Below are positions 12,114-22,514 of a DNA stretch of 50,000 nucleotides, piece by piece. The stretch covers positions 147,501-197,500 of the forward strand of contig CAUYUJ010016702.1 in the NCBI GenBank assembly GCA_963575745.1, in the 5' to 3' direction. Position 1 is the stretch's first letter, and each line of letters starts with the position of its first letter. The translations under genes were made by a program, and so were the position numbers. The notes under the pieces are model-generated. The model had not been told where the DNA came from, did no database searches, and saw only the letters and a program-made list of their open reading frames with translations. This DNA is from Prorocentrum cordatum (Eukaryota > Sar > Dinophyceae > Prorocentrales > Prorocentraceae).

Positions 12114-12391
12114 CAAGGGGGCCTGTCGGCCAGGGGTCGGTGATTTCCGGGAGCAGCAAGGAGGAGTTGCAGCAAAACAGCAGAGGGAGGGGAGTCGAGG
12201 GCGAGGGGAGGGAGAGAGCGCGAGGAGTAGGGAGGGGAGGGGGGTCGAGGATCACGAGAGCCTGGGTCTCTTCCATCCTTGCATTGATCATAGCGCTTGT
12301 TGTTCACAAACGTTTACTTTGTCTTTCGAGCCCATTTGTGTCACCCTCGAGTCTTGCCGCTTCAGGAACGCAACATTTGGAGAACCACACT

Positions 12392-12506
12392 CTCGGAGGT
12401 CCGCGCTGATTTCTTGGACTGGCGCTGGCCTCCCCTTGGCGGAGCGCCGCTCCCGGCGCGCCTCGGGGTCCAGCGCCGACCCAAGACGTCCGCGCGGACC
12501 TCCGAG
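12392..12506. mobile_element. Foldback element, family M2 copy 1
   Basis: The left arm CTCGGAGGTCCGCGCTGATT is mirrored by the right arm ending CGCGCGGACCTCCGAG. Inner parts GGCGCTGG and CCAGCGCC also pair, giving a roughly 115-bp imperfect hairpin. The arms resemble those of the element at 44181-44385. Confidence 0.7.
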
Positions 12507-12559
12507 CGTTTATCTTGTGGCCTTCGGTCTATCCCGCCACCGCGCCTGGCTTGCGGGGA

Positions 12560-13075
12560 TCTCTCGGAAGGCTCTTGGAGGCGGTCTTGGGGATGTCTCG
12601 GGGCTTCTTGGGGGCTTCTTGGGTCCTCCAGGGGCCCCTTGTGAACCTCTTGGGGGCCTCTCCTGGGGCGTCCAGGGGGCCTCTTGGGCGGCCTGCTGGC
12701 GGTCTCGGCGGTCATCTTTGGGCGGAGGGTTCGCCATGTAGGTTCGCCTTGGGGGGCCTCTGGGGCAGTCTCGGTTTCTTCTTGGGTCCTCCTGGGGCCC
12801 TCTTGGCGGCCTCTTGGGCCGTCTATGGGCGATCTTGGAAGCCTCCTGGGCCGTGTTGGAGCGATGGGAGCCCGAAAAGGCGAGAACGTCAGATTATGTC
12901 GAAACCCTATGGGCCCAGTGTTTTTGCTTCTTGCAGCCCTCAGGGGGGGTCATCTTGGAGCCCTCTTGGGGTGTCTTTGGGGCCTCTTGAGCAGTTTTTG
13001 GGTTATCTTGGGCGTATTGAAGCACTCCTAGGCCCTCCCATATGCTTCTTGAGCCCGCGTGGAAGCTTCGTTGGG
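12560..13075. repeat. GGCCTCTTGGG-type minisatellite
   Basis: Short units such as GGGGCCTCTTGGGC and TCTTGGGG-CTC recur irregularly through this stretch. Frames through it give Gly/Leu/Ser-rich peptides without homology that I recognise. Confidence 0.75.
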
Positions 13076-13538
13076 CCCTCTTGGCCTGTCTTGGGGTCCT
13101 CTTGTTTCTGGAAAGGTCATGCGGGGACACGCGACAAGCCCCAGAGAAGCCAGGAATATTGCCTCGGGGGCCAGTAACCCATAGCTCCAGAGGATTTGGG
13201 ACTGACGACTCACGGGGCCTGAGGACACTCCATCTCGCGCCTCGCGACACGATGGCGGATGCCAGTTTTCTTTTATAGGTGAGGTGATCGCAAGTGTTGT
13301 TGTTGCCAATTCTGGCCTGCCAACACGTCCCTTTCTTGTACACTATGACGCTACAGTTTATATGTATGCGTATGAATCAGCATATGCGGAGCAATCGGAT
13401 CCTATTACTCCGCGTGTTCAATATACGGTGTGATCTTTTTCTACCAGTAGAATGTACATCAATCGGTTCAATGATTTAGTGTATCCATCGTCCTCCTCCC
13501 CCCTCTTCGTCTTCGTCCTTGTCCTTCTCCACCCCCAG

Positions 13539-13640
13539 GTCAACGAGGGCCTCTTCTCCCACGAGAACGGCGGCTGCGGCTACATCCTGAAGCCACCTCA
13601 GTGCCAGCCTAGCAACGGGGACGCCGCTCGGGAGGGGAAG
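13539..13640 (+). CDS. PI-PLC exon 4: end of Y domain (GYILKP)
   Basis: The exon encodes VNEGLFSHENGGCGYILKPP, the last conserved block of the PI-PLC Y domain (family: --QG-F--NG--GYVLKP). The start follows a CCCCCAG acceptor with a strong pyrimidine tract, in phase 0 with exon 3. The 3' end is not certain. The frame is open past 13640, and a GC, GA or GT donor between about 13600 and 13655 would all be possible. Ending near 13640 and joining to the exon at 17169 gives a linker of about the usual length before the C2 domain. Confidence 0.85.
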
Positions 13641-13955
13641 GGAAGGCCCCTGGTCTTTGTCGTGGTCAATCGCAGCGCGGGTCTAGGGACATTGCTGCTT
13701 TGTTGTGACCAGTTCTTTTGGAATACATGTTCTGCTCGTTTTGTTTAGTTTGTTTTCTTCACATCATTTGTTTCTTCCTCAGTTTGATTTACATGTTGTT
13801 GTCTGGGACGGTGCTCTTCGTCCCCACGGAAAGTTGTTTGCCGGATGCGATGAGCTCTTCGCAGAGACGTCGATGCGCGCGATCTGGCGTCCGCTCGTAG
13901 AACGAGCATAGTTTGAATATATCTAAATTCCTCTCCCCCTCCCAGTACATGAATT

Positions 13956-14335
13956 CTCCCCTCGGCGCTTGGAGCGGTCCAGGACGGCCCAAGATGGCCC
14001 CAAGACGGCTCCCGAACGCCCGGCGGCCTCACGAAGGCCCGAAGAGCTCCCCGGGACGGGGCCAAGATGGGCCCGAGATGACCAGCAGACTACCCAACGG
14101 CCAGCCCCAGAACGCTCCAAGACGGCCTCAGGAGGGGCTCCAGGCGGCCCAAGAAGGCCCCAAGACAACCCAACACGGCCCCCAAACCGCATCTGGAGGG
14201 TTTCCAGACGGCCCTCTAAGAGTCTCTCCAGGTTTCGCAGAGGGGTCAGACGGCCCCAGAGGGCACCAAGCCGGCCCAAGAGGCCCCCATGGCGGCTTCA
14301 GAACGGCCCCAAGAAGCGCCGATCCGCCCTGGACT
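13956..14335. repeat. GGCCCCAAGA-type degenerate minisatellite
   Basis: Units such as GGCCCCAAGACGGC and GCCCAAGA-GGCC recur every 15-35 bases. The composition is close to the complement of the minisatellite in intron 3. Confidence 0.7.
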
Positions 14336-14800
14336 TGTGAGCGAAGTCGTTTCACGTGAAGCGTGTACACATCGCGGGGGGAGCATGCACGACGCCGGGC
14401 CCATGCAGGTTCGTGGAGGAACCGTACGGTCAGACATTGTGTTTAACAGTTGTTGAAACCTGCAACGGCCCCTGTCCTCGTTTTGTGCCATGATCCGCCC
14501 TCCTCCACCACCACCTGCTCCTGTTTCTGTCATCATCCTCCCTTCTTCCTCAGGCCACATGAAAGGTTGAGGAGAGCCGAAGGAACGTAAGGGACAGGAC
14601 AAGAGGAGGGGTGGAGGGGGGAAAAGGGTGAGGACGGGAGTGAGGTGGATGGAAGACAAATGGAGGGGGAGATGGGGAGCAGGAAGAGGAGGAGGGGGAA
14701 GGTATAAATAATGGTATTTTGATGTGATTGAGGGCAGGAGGAAACGGGAATTTGGTACTTGGGGGCGGGGGCGGGGGGTACTTTGGAGCGTTGTGTGAGT

Positions 14801-16815
14801 ATAGGGTGATGATGTGATGATGATGCTGATGACGATGAAGACGACGATGACAATGAGGATGATACGAAGCATATCAGACAGGGAGAGGATGGTGAGGATA
14901 AGGAGGGCAAGGAGGTGGAGCAAACGATGAGGACGATGGCTGGAAGTATGGTGAGGATGAGTTGGTGTTGAGGCAGACGGGGAGAACGAGCATGGGTAGG
15001 GCGCAGGAGGAGGCGGAGAGGGGAATAAGGCAGTGCAGTGACGGGGTTGAGAAGGACAGGGACGGCGAACCAGGAACGGAGATCAGAAGGCAGGATATAT
15101 TATGAGATGTGATGATGATGGTGATTATGATACTGATGCTGATGCTGATGCTGATGCTCTTGCTGACGCTGGTGATGACGATCATGAGGCTGTTGATGAT
15201 GATGCTGCTGCTGATGATGCTGATAATGCTGATGATGATGTTCATGATGATGCTGCTGTTGATGTTTATGCTGCTAATGACGGTGCTGATGACGCTGCTG
15301 CTGATGATGATGGTGAAGTGGCGGTGACGATGACGATGACGATGCTGTTGACGATGACGATTCTGCTCCTGATGATGATGGTGGTGGTGGTGATGATGTT
15401 GATGGTGATGCTGAGGATGATGGTGATGATTATGATGACGATGATGAGGATGATGTTGCTACTGCTGATGGTGATGATGATCATGATTATGGTGATGATA
15501 ATGCTGCTGGGTGATGATGATGATGTTGCTCATGCCCATGGTGATTATGATGAAGCTGATGCTGTTGCTGCTCATGATGCTGACGATGCTGATGATGCTG
15601 ATGATGCTGCTGATGATGATGATGATGATGCTGATGCTGCTGATGATGATGGTGATGCTGATTTAGCTGATGTTGATGACGCTGATGCTCATGATGATGG
15701 CGATGCCGATTATGATGATGGTGGTTATACTGGTGCTGCTGAAACTGATGCTGATGATGCTGATGATGCTGGTGATGATGAGGGTGATGATACTGACGAC
15801 GATGCTTATGATGATGGTGATGATGGCGATGCTGATGCTGCTGCTTATTCTGATGTTGTTGAAACTGATGGTGGTGGTGATGCTGCTGATGATTATGATG
15901 AAGAATATGCTGATGATGACGATACTGATGCTGTTGATGATGCTGACTATGCTGATCATGCTGATGCTGCTGATGATGATGTTGTTGATGTCGATCATGA
16001 TGTTGATGGTTATGCTGCTAATGACTGGACTGGTGACGCTGCTGCTGATGATGGTGATGTTGGCGGTGATGATGACGATGGTGACGATGCTGATGACGAT
16101 GACGATGATGCTGCTGTTGATGCTGCTGGTGGTGGTTGTGATGGTGATGATGTTGATGGTGATGATGAGGATGATGGTGATGATTCTGATGACGATGGCG
16201 ATGATGATGAGGATGATGTTGCTGCTTCTGCTGATGGTGATGAGGATTGTGAAGATCGTGATGGCGATGCTTCTGATGATGATGATGATGATGATGACGC
16301 TGCTGCTCATGCTCATGATGATTATGATGATAATGATGCTGCTGCTGATGATGCCGATGATGCTGATGATGCTGATGATGCTGCTGCTGATGACGATGAC
16401 GACGATGATGGTGCTGATGATGGTGATGGTGATGCAGATTTTGCTGATGATGGTGGCGATGACATTCCTGATGATGGTGATGCTGATGATAATGCTGATG
16501 ATTATGCTGATGACGATGATGGTAATGATGAGGATGATGGTGATGATTCTGATGATGGTGAGTATGATGGTGATGATGGTGATGATGTTGATCACGGTGA
16601 TGCTGATGTTGATGATTATGCTGTTGTTGCTGGTGGTGATGATGCTGCTGGTGATGATGATGCTGATGATGCTGATGATGATGATGATGATGATGACGCT
16701 GATGACGCTGATGATGATGCTGATGATTATGATGATGATGCTGATGATCAGGATGATGATGTTGCTGGTGCTGAAGATGACGATGCAGATGATGCAGATG
16801 AGGAGGAGGAGGACG
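14801..16815. repeat. GAT/GCT triplet array with about 740-bp higher-order repeat
   Basis: Sparse GAT repeats begin near 14800, an A/G-rich unique stretch runs 14860-15100, then a continuous GAT/GCT/GGT array follows. The segment starting GCTGCTAATGAC near 15270 recurs near 16012 with matching order of variants (GTTGATGGTGATG, GAGGATGATGTTGCT, GCTGCTCATG), giving a higher-order period of about 740 bp. Confidence 0.92.
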
Positions 16816-17130
16816 ATGATGATGATGAGGAGGAGGAGGATCAGGAGGTGGTGGAGGTGGGTGTGGAAGCCGAAGAGGAGGAGGAGAAGGAGGTGTAGGA
16901 CGAGGAGGAGAAGGCGAAGGAGGAGGTCGAGGAGGAGGAGGAGGATGAGGAGGAGGGGAAATGGGAGGATGATATGTGCGGAGTTGAATGCGAAGCGATG
17001 GCGATACATGATGAACATGATGAGGAGGCGGCTGAAGAGGACGAGGCGATGGAGGAAGATGTGGAGCACGAGATGGAAGAGACGGAGGGCCGGGAGGAGG
17101 ACGACGATGAGACGAGGGGGGAGGATCGGG
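16816..17130. repeat. GGA/GAG tract before C2 exon
   Basis: GAGGAGGA triplets mixed with GATGAG, grading into less repetitive sequence after 16970. Frames are Glu/Asp or Arg rich and are read as intron. Confidence 0.75.
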
Positions 17131-17168
17131 CTCCCGGCTCTCGACAGGAGTCACCTCCAGGTTCGCAG

Positions 17169-17237
17169 CGGCCAGCGGTTACGCAGTGCGTCATCGAGCT
17201 GCGGGTGCTCTCGGGCCACGACCTGCCGAAGCCCGAC
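17169..17237 (+). CDS. PI-PLC exon 5: start of C2 domain
   Basis: The exon encodes RPAVTQCVIELRVLSGHDLP followed by KPD. PI-PLCs begin their C2 domain with exactly this kind of strand (L-V-VISGQ-LPK), just after the Y domain. C2 binds calcium and membrane phospholipid. The start after GCAG (17165-17168) is one of several possible acceptors (17161, 17169, 17176, 17187). Starts at 17169 or 17187 keep phase 0. The end is set at a GC donor after GAC; a GA donor one codon earlier is equally possible. Downstream in the same frame the sequence becomes Pro/Ala rich and unlike C2. Confidence 0.68.
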
Positions 17238-17860
17238 GCCATCCGGCTGCCTGCGGCGAGAGCCCCCGCCACACCCAGGCCCCAGGGGGCCAGCGTGGCA
17301 GCCTGCCTCCGGGGCGCCCCGCCCATACACGTGGGGGACGGGAGGTCCTCTGGAGGCTGGGCAAGCGGTCTTGTTCGCCCCTGGCCTCCTCGCCCTCTGC
17401 CCCGACCTCCGTTGAGGCCTCGTGGCGGGTCCCCGCCCTCTAGCTGCTGCGCGGCGTGCCACCATGAGACGCCGCGTCTCGCCTCTCACTCTCGCGCCCA
17501 CGCGGGGGACGACAGAGGAGGGGGCAACATGAGCTCGCTCGGCTCAGGTAGGCCCAGAATCCGGACGAGTTCGCTCGCCCTCGGAGCTTTCTGGAGCGCT
17601 CTGGAACGAACAGGGGCCCGATGCGCCGTCTAGAGCCGCCCGCTCTCAGAGACCCCCGATGCGTCCGGGTCCGATTCTGTCCCAGTCCTGGCTTCGTCTT
17701 TGAGCAGGGTCGGACGGGGCTATAGGACGAGGGCAAGTGCGTTCCGCAACGCTCTCAGAGCGTTCTGGACCTCTGAGGAGACCGCGGCGCCCGAGACACC
17801 CCCCAGAGCCGCGAGATTTCATATACTCCCCAGACATGATCTCGTCGTAAAAAGATCAGG

Positions 17861-17997
17861 ACGGAAGGTTGTTGACCATTTTCGGCCCCCGGGGGCCCTC
17901 GCTGGGCCTCGGGACCGTCAAAAAATGACTCGGGACGAAAAGCCGGCCCTGGGGAAAGGACTAGGACTTCCAGGGACGCCGTCCTGAAAAAGTCAGG
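17861..17997 (+). mobile_element. Dispersed 150-bp repeat, family M3 copy 1
   Basis: The core GGGGGCCCTCGCTGGGCCTC is followed by GGGACCGTCAAAAAATGACTC and GGGACGAAAAGCC. The same order of words recurs at 18032-18181 (inverted), about 19505-19650, 25170-25306 (inverted) and 44404-44554. Better preserved copies begin ATCATG(A/G)CGG and end near CATGACG, so a short terminal inverted repeat is likely. Confidence 0.7.
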
Positions 17998-18031
17998 ACG
18001 CCGCATGTCTGGGCCCAGACCCAGACCCAGA

Positions 18032-18181
18032 CGTCATGATTTGTTCATTGTGTCGACCCCTGGAGGTCTCGACCCATTCCCCTGGACCGGTTTTTCATCC
18101 TGAGTCGTTTTTTGAAGGTCTCGAGGGCCGGTAAGGGCTTCCAGAGGCCGAATATAGCAACAAAACCCGTCCGCCATGATT
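18032..18181 (-). mobile_element. Dispersed 150-bp repeat, family M3 copy 2
   Basis: An inverted copy about 35 bases after copy 1, running from CGTCATGATT to CCGCCATGAT. Its reverse complement carries CCGGCCCTCGAGACC, then TTCAAAAAACGACTCAGGAT and GAAAAACCGG. Copies 1 and 2 together form a large imperfect inverted repeat. Confidence 0.75.
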
Positions 18182-18414
18182 TTCTCATGACGCCGAGGGG
18201 GTCGGGGGACCTCAGAGATTCTCGACTTATCCTCGCTCGATGTCGTCCTCGCCGGGCTCCGTCTTCGAGAGGGGGGGCCGGCAGCAGCTGGGCGCGCGCA
18301 GAGGTGCGGCCAGGGTCTCGGCACGGCGTGCGCACTCGGCACGGCAGCCCTCCTCCGCCAGAGCAGCACGGGGGGCAGCGGGGAGCATCCGTGGGGCCTG
18401 GGGCAGCGGGTGAA

Positions 18415-18573
18415 GTCGGGACTGCCCCTGCTATTGGAGGAGCATTAGAAAATAGGACAGAAATTGTCTGGGAACGATTTCTTTTTACTATTCTTAACTG
18501 TTTTCGAATATTTGTTCTACTATTTCTTCGTTTCCGTCCAAAATGCGCCTGTAATTAGGAGGACGCGCCCGAC
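18415..18573. mobile_element. Short TIR element, family M4 copy 1
   Basis: The left end GTCGGGACTGCCCC and right end GGACGCGCCCGAC are imperfect inverted repeats around an AT-rich core (TTTTACTATTCTTAACTG). The right end, with TCGTTTCCGTCCAAAATGCGCCTGT, matches right ends near 28553 and 25714. The AT-rich core contrasts sharply with the GC-rich surroundings. Confidence 0.65.
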
Positions 18574-18807
18574 CGAAGGCTCGGGGGGTGCGGCCAGGGC
18601 CCCGTGTTCAGAGGTGGAAGAGGCACCCATACCGCTACCCTTGCCCCGGTTGCCCTTTTTTTGACCTCCCGGGAGGCCCTCGTCGCCACCACTGGATTCG
18701 CCTCGAAGTCCTGGTCAGAACGCGCCCCTGGTCCCGGGAGAGGTCCGGAGAGTAGCGGCATCGGTAAACTTCGGCGGCCCTCGGCTTGAGGGCTTCTCCG
18801 AAGGGCT

Positions 18808-19032
18808 CAGGCGACCCGTCCTCCCCCTCCTCCTCCTCCTCCTCCTCCTCCTCCTCCTCCTCCTCCTCCTCCTTGTGGTACGGGCGCTCCTCCTCCTCCT
18901 CCTCCTCCTCCTCCTCCTCCTCCTCCTCCGTCCTCCTCCGTCCTCCTCCTTCCTCCTCCTTCCTCCTCCTCCTCCTCCTCCTCCTCCATCTCCTCCTCCC
19001 CCTCCCCCTCCACCTCCTCCACCTCCTCCTCC
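18808..19032. repeat. CCT/CTC polypyrimidine triplet array
   Basis: CTCCTCCTC runs interrupted once near 18872-18885. It is the complement orientation of the GGA arrays elsewhere. Confidence 0.97.
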
Positions 19033-19190
19033 TCGGGTCGCCTACGGCCCCGGGGGAAGCCGTGCACCCTCGGCACGGCCGCTGGGCGCGTGGCCCGTCT
19101 TCCGTATACAGTTGGACGGGGCATGAGATCGAGGTCGGCTTCGGGGAGGGTGCCCCCGGGATTCTTCTCGTGCCTGTCGTGTGCTCTTGT

Positions 19191-19345
19191 GCATCCTGGG
19201 GGAGGGTACCCTCGAGTGCTCTTGTGTTAGCGAGGGGGCCGTCTACAGGAAGGGGGGGCCACCCCAAAACGCTAACAGCCAGGCCGGGGGGCACAACAGG
19301 CCAGGCCTGGGGGAGGGTACCCTCGAGTGCTCTTGTGGCTTGGGG
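19191..19345. repeat. Duplicated 31-bp word, spacing 111 bp
   Basis: A block containing GGGGGAGGGTACCCTCGAGT and then GCTCTTGTG occurs around 19211 and 19322 (positions of CTCGAG). It includes the palindrome GGGTACCC. Confidence 0.85.
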
Positions 19346-19504
19346 GGCTTTGGTCGGCGGAGGGTTTCATGTTTTTGGAGGATGTTCTTCTGGCTCAGGT
19401 CCGACTGTATACGGGAGGAGGGGTGGCGGGGGTGTGCGCAACCCACTGGGGGAGGAGGAGAAGGAGGTCCAGGTCACAGGCCCAGAGATCCGACGCTGCA
19501 AACA

Positions 19505-19650
19505 ATTTGGAGCGGGCGGGGTTTTGGCCGTTTCGGCCTCCGGGGGCCCTCGCCGGGCCTCGGGAGCGTCAAACAATGATTCGGGACGGAATGCCGGCCC
19601 TGGAGAAGTGGTCCAGACCACCTCTGGGGCCCAGCATCGAAAAAAGCTGG
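19505..19650 (+). mobile_element. Dispersed 150-bp repeat, family M3 copy 3
   Basis: Shares TTTCGGCCTCCGGGGGCCCT, GGGCCTCGGGA, GCGTCAAACAATGA and GGAATGCCGGCCC with the other copies, in the same orientation as copy 1. Confidence 0.7.
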
Positions 19651-19794
19651 AGCGGCAGGATGTTTGGGGGCAGAGAGAGAGAGAGGGGGAGAGAGCGGCG
19701 GAAAGTGGTGGCGGGGGGCGTCCATCCGACGAAGCGCCCCCGGCGGAGCCTTGCTGTTCGCCCCCTCCTGGGTTCCATCCCCCGGCTGGGGCCC

Positions 19795-19950
19795 TCCTCC
19801 TCCTCCTCCTCCTCTTCTCCTCCTCCTCTCCTCCTCCTCCTCCCCTCCCCCCCCTCCTCCTCTTGCTGCCCTGGAGGAGGAGGAGGAGGATAAGGATGAG
19901 AAGGAGGAGGAGGAGGAGGAGGAGGAGGAGGAGGAGGAGGAGGAGGGGGA
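19795..19950. repeat. CCT array followed by GGA array (inverted triplet repeats)
   Basis: CTCCTCCTC at 19795-19862 is followed directly by GGAGGAGGA at about 19873-19948, making an inverted pair that could form a long hairpin. Confidence 0.9.
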
Positions 19951-20725
19951 GGCGGAGTAGGCGGATGAGGATGAGGTCGTGGAGGAGACCACTAATGTTG
20001 CACATCGAACTTGGGTCACGCTTGCAAGCGTTGCATCTCACACCATAAATCAAGGATGCTGATTTTTGGGCATGGCGGAACGGGAACCTGAACGAAGCGG
20101 GTCCTGGATCCCAGGATTTTGCACAGGAGCAGATTTTACCAAGAGGTGTTTTATGGCAGTCCCCAAGCCAGAACGGCCTTGAGAAGCCGAAAGCACCAGA
20201 AAGCATGAGAACCCCTTTCATGGTGACTCTCCCCCTGAGGAGGAGAACGACGAGGAGGAGGAGGAGGAGAAGGAGGAGGACCATGGTAAACCCAAGAGTC
20301 ATCTACTATGCTGGAAGTAACCCTCCCTCTAAGCTCCCCTTTCATAGGCCCTTGCAGCGATTCATTTCCATGATAGGAGCTGCCTCGTTGGATGGCTGCC
20401 GTTTGAAGACCTTGAAACATGCCAACTCATGGTTCTCGGGATTTCCACGCCACGGATCAACCTGACTGCTGCGTCCTGGCGATCTGGAAACGTGCCAGAA
20501 CGCCTTTTGGGGGACTTCAACACTGCGAGTTAACATACTTCCTGCACCCGCATAATCCAGAATCCTCCCATGATCATGGGTATCCGTGAAATTCTTGCAA
20601 ATGTTACGAATGTGCGCGGCGCTATGGCGAGGGCCACATTTTGAAAACGACCCGCCCTCACTCCGTGAGGCTCTTGCACAGGTTAAAAAACGAATGGTCG
20701 CGGCGCTGGGGCGACAGCCACATTT

Positions 20726-21362
20726 CCCTACCTAGGCTCTGCCTGGAAGGGTTCTTACTCTCTTAGCTTAAAGGGGCCGGGCAGTGGAAAGCGCCCCGGG
20801 CGGTTCCCCCAGTCCCCTGGGAGCGGTTCCCCCCAGTCCCCTGGGAGCTTTAGCTTTAGCTTTAGCTTTAGCTTTAGCTTAGCTTAGCTTTAGCTTAGCT
20901 TAGCTTTAGCTTAGCTGTAGCTTAGCTTTAGCTTACCTGTAGCTTAGCTTTAGCTTAGCGTTTCGCTTAGCTTTTCGCTTAGCGTTTAGCTTAGCTTTAG
21001 CTTAGCTTGAGCTTAGCTTTGGCTTGGCTTGAGCTTAGCTGTAGCTTAGCTTTAGTTTAGCTTTAGCTTAGCTTTAGCTTAGCTTTAGCTTAGCTTTAGC
21101 TTAGCTGTTGCTCAGCTTTAGCTTAGCTTTAGCTTAGCTGTAGCTTACATTTAGCTTAGCTGTTGCTCAGCTTTAGCTTAGCTTTAGCTTAGCTTTAGCT
21201 TAGCTTTAGCTTATCTTTAGCTTAGCTTTAGCTTAGCTGTGGCTTAGCTTTGGCTTAGCTTTAGCTTAGCTTTAGTTTAGCTTTAGCTTAGCGTTACTGT
21301 TACTACTAATGCTGCTTTCCTTGGGGTTCCAACTCCTAGCTAGGGTCGCACTGGGATAATTT
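20726..21362 (+). mobile_element. TIR element with TTTAGC satellite core, family M5 copy A
   Basis: The 5' end is CCCTACCTAGG, followed by CTCTGCCTGGAAGGGTTCTT and a GC-rich block (GGGAGCGGTTCCCCCCAGTC). The middle is a tandem array of AGCTTT and TTAGC units. The 3' end is GCTGCTTTCCTTGG, then CCTAGCTAGGG (the 5' terminus inverted, one mismatch) and the shared tail TCGCACTGGGATAATT. It sits inside the 80-bp array. No protein is encoded, so it would be non-autonomous. Confidence 0.85.
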
Positions 21363-21466
21363 GAAAACCACCCGCCCTCACTCCGTGAAACTCTTGCACA
21401 TGTTGAGGCGAGAGCCACATTTTGAAAGCCACCCGCCCTCCATCCGTGAAGCTCTAGCAAATTTTT

Positions 21467-22100
21467 GATTTTCCCAGTGCGACCCTACCTAGGAGTTGGA
21501 ACCCCTAGGAAAGCAGCATTAGTAGTAACAGTAACGCTAAGCTAAAGCTAAGCTAAAGCTAAGCTAAAGCTAAGCTAAAGCTAAGCCACAGCTAAAGCTA
21601 AGCTAAAGCTAAGCTAAAGCTAAGCTAAAGCTAAGCTAAAGCTAAGCTAAAGCTAAGCTAAAGCTAAGCTAAAGCTGAGCAACAGCTAAGCTAAGCTAAG
21701 CTAAGCTAAAGCTAAGCTAAAGCTAAGCTAAAGCTAAGCTAAGCTAAGCTAAAGCTAAGCTAAGCTAAAGCTAAGCTAAAGCTAAGCTAAGCTAAGCTAA
21801 AGCTAAGCTAAAGCTAAGCTCAAGCTAAGCTAAAGCTAAGCTAAAGCTAAGCTACAGCTAAGCTAAACGCTAAGCGAAACGCTAAGCGTAACGCTAAGCT
21901 AAAGCTAAGCTACAGCTAAGCTACAGCTAAGCTAAAGCTAAGCTAAAGCTAAAGCTAAAGCTAAAGCTAAAGCTAAAGCTCCCAGGGGACTGGGGGGAAC
22001 CGCTCCCAGGGGACTGGGGGAACCGCCCGGGGCGCTTTCCACTGCCCAGCCCCTTTAAGCTAAGAGAGTAAGAACCCTTCCAGGCAGAGCCTAGGTAGGG
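21467..22100 (-). mobile_element. TIR element, family M5 copy B (inverted)
   Basis: An opposite-orientation copy. It begins with the tail complement TTTTCCCAGTGCGA and CCCTACCTAGG, continues with AGCTAA/GCTAAA arrays, and ends with the complement of the GC-rich block, AGAACCCTTCC and CCTAGGTAGGG at 22090-22100. Copies A and B face each other across about 105 bases, giving a 1.4-kb inverted repeat. Confidence 0.85.
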
Positions 22101-22455
22101 AAAAACGAATGTGCGCGGCGCTGAGGCGAGAGCCACATGTTGAAAACCACCCGCCCTCAATCCGTGAAGCTCTGGCAAAGTTTGAAAACGAGTGTGCGCG
22201 GCGCTGAGGCGAGAGCCACATTTTGAAAACGACCCGCCCTCACTCTGTGAAACGTTTTTTTGTTGCGAATGTGCGCGGCGCTGAGGCGAGAGCCACATTT
22301 TGAAAACGACTCGCCCTCAATCCGTGAAACTGTTGCATGTTTTAGACCTTCAGAGTCACACATGGTGAGGAAGTCTCAGGCGGAACGCCCGGCCCGCCCT
22401 AAACACTGGCCTCGGGGTGCGACAGGGAGAAAATATTCATGAGGAAGAGGAATGG

Positions 22456-22514
22456 AGGATGAGGAGGAGGAGGAGGAGGAGGAGGAGGAGGAGGAGGAGG
22501 AGGAGGAGGAGGAG
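22456..22514. repeat. GGA array
   Basis: A short pure GAG/GGA run of about 60 bases. The following 22515-23677 shows no gene I recognise. Confidence 0.95.

Larger units (their letters stand above)
11894..13538 (+). other. PLC intron 3 (GT-AG)
   Basis: A 1,645-bp intron with GGTC repeated at both borders (11893-11896 and 13538-13541). It contains two MITE-like elements and a GGCCTCTTGGG minisatellite. Positions 12114-12391 and 13076-13538 show nothing else I can name apart from a pyrimidine-rich run before the acceptor. Confidence 0.75.
13641..17168 (+). other. PLC intron 4 (borders approximate)
   Basis: This intron of about 3.5 kb separates the Y domain from C2. Positions 13641-13955 and 14336-14800 hold unique sequence with no recognisable gene. 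The rest is a GC-rich minisatellite and a long GAT/GCT triplet array. The 598-codon Asp/Ala-rich open frame at 15102-16898 lies inside this intron. Confidence 0.6.
20607..22345. repeat. About 80-bp tandem array interrupted by two elements
   Basis: The unit contains GTGCGCGGCGCTGAGGCGAG, AGCCACATTTTGAAAACGAC and CCGCCCTCACTCCGTGAA followed by a short variable A/T-rich link. Copies are visible from 20607 to 20725, 21360 to 21465 (partial) and 22101 to 22345 (three). The two elements described below split the array. Confidence 0.85.

Noticed and set aside
11714-12409. A 231-codon continuous frame through exon 3
   Set aside because: Only 11812-11893 matches PLC. Beyond 11893 the frame enters the M1 element and loses similarity.
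15102-16898. A 598-codon Asp/Ala-rich protein
   Set aside because: GAT/GCT array between two PLC exons, without domain, start context or splice evidence.
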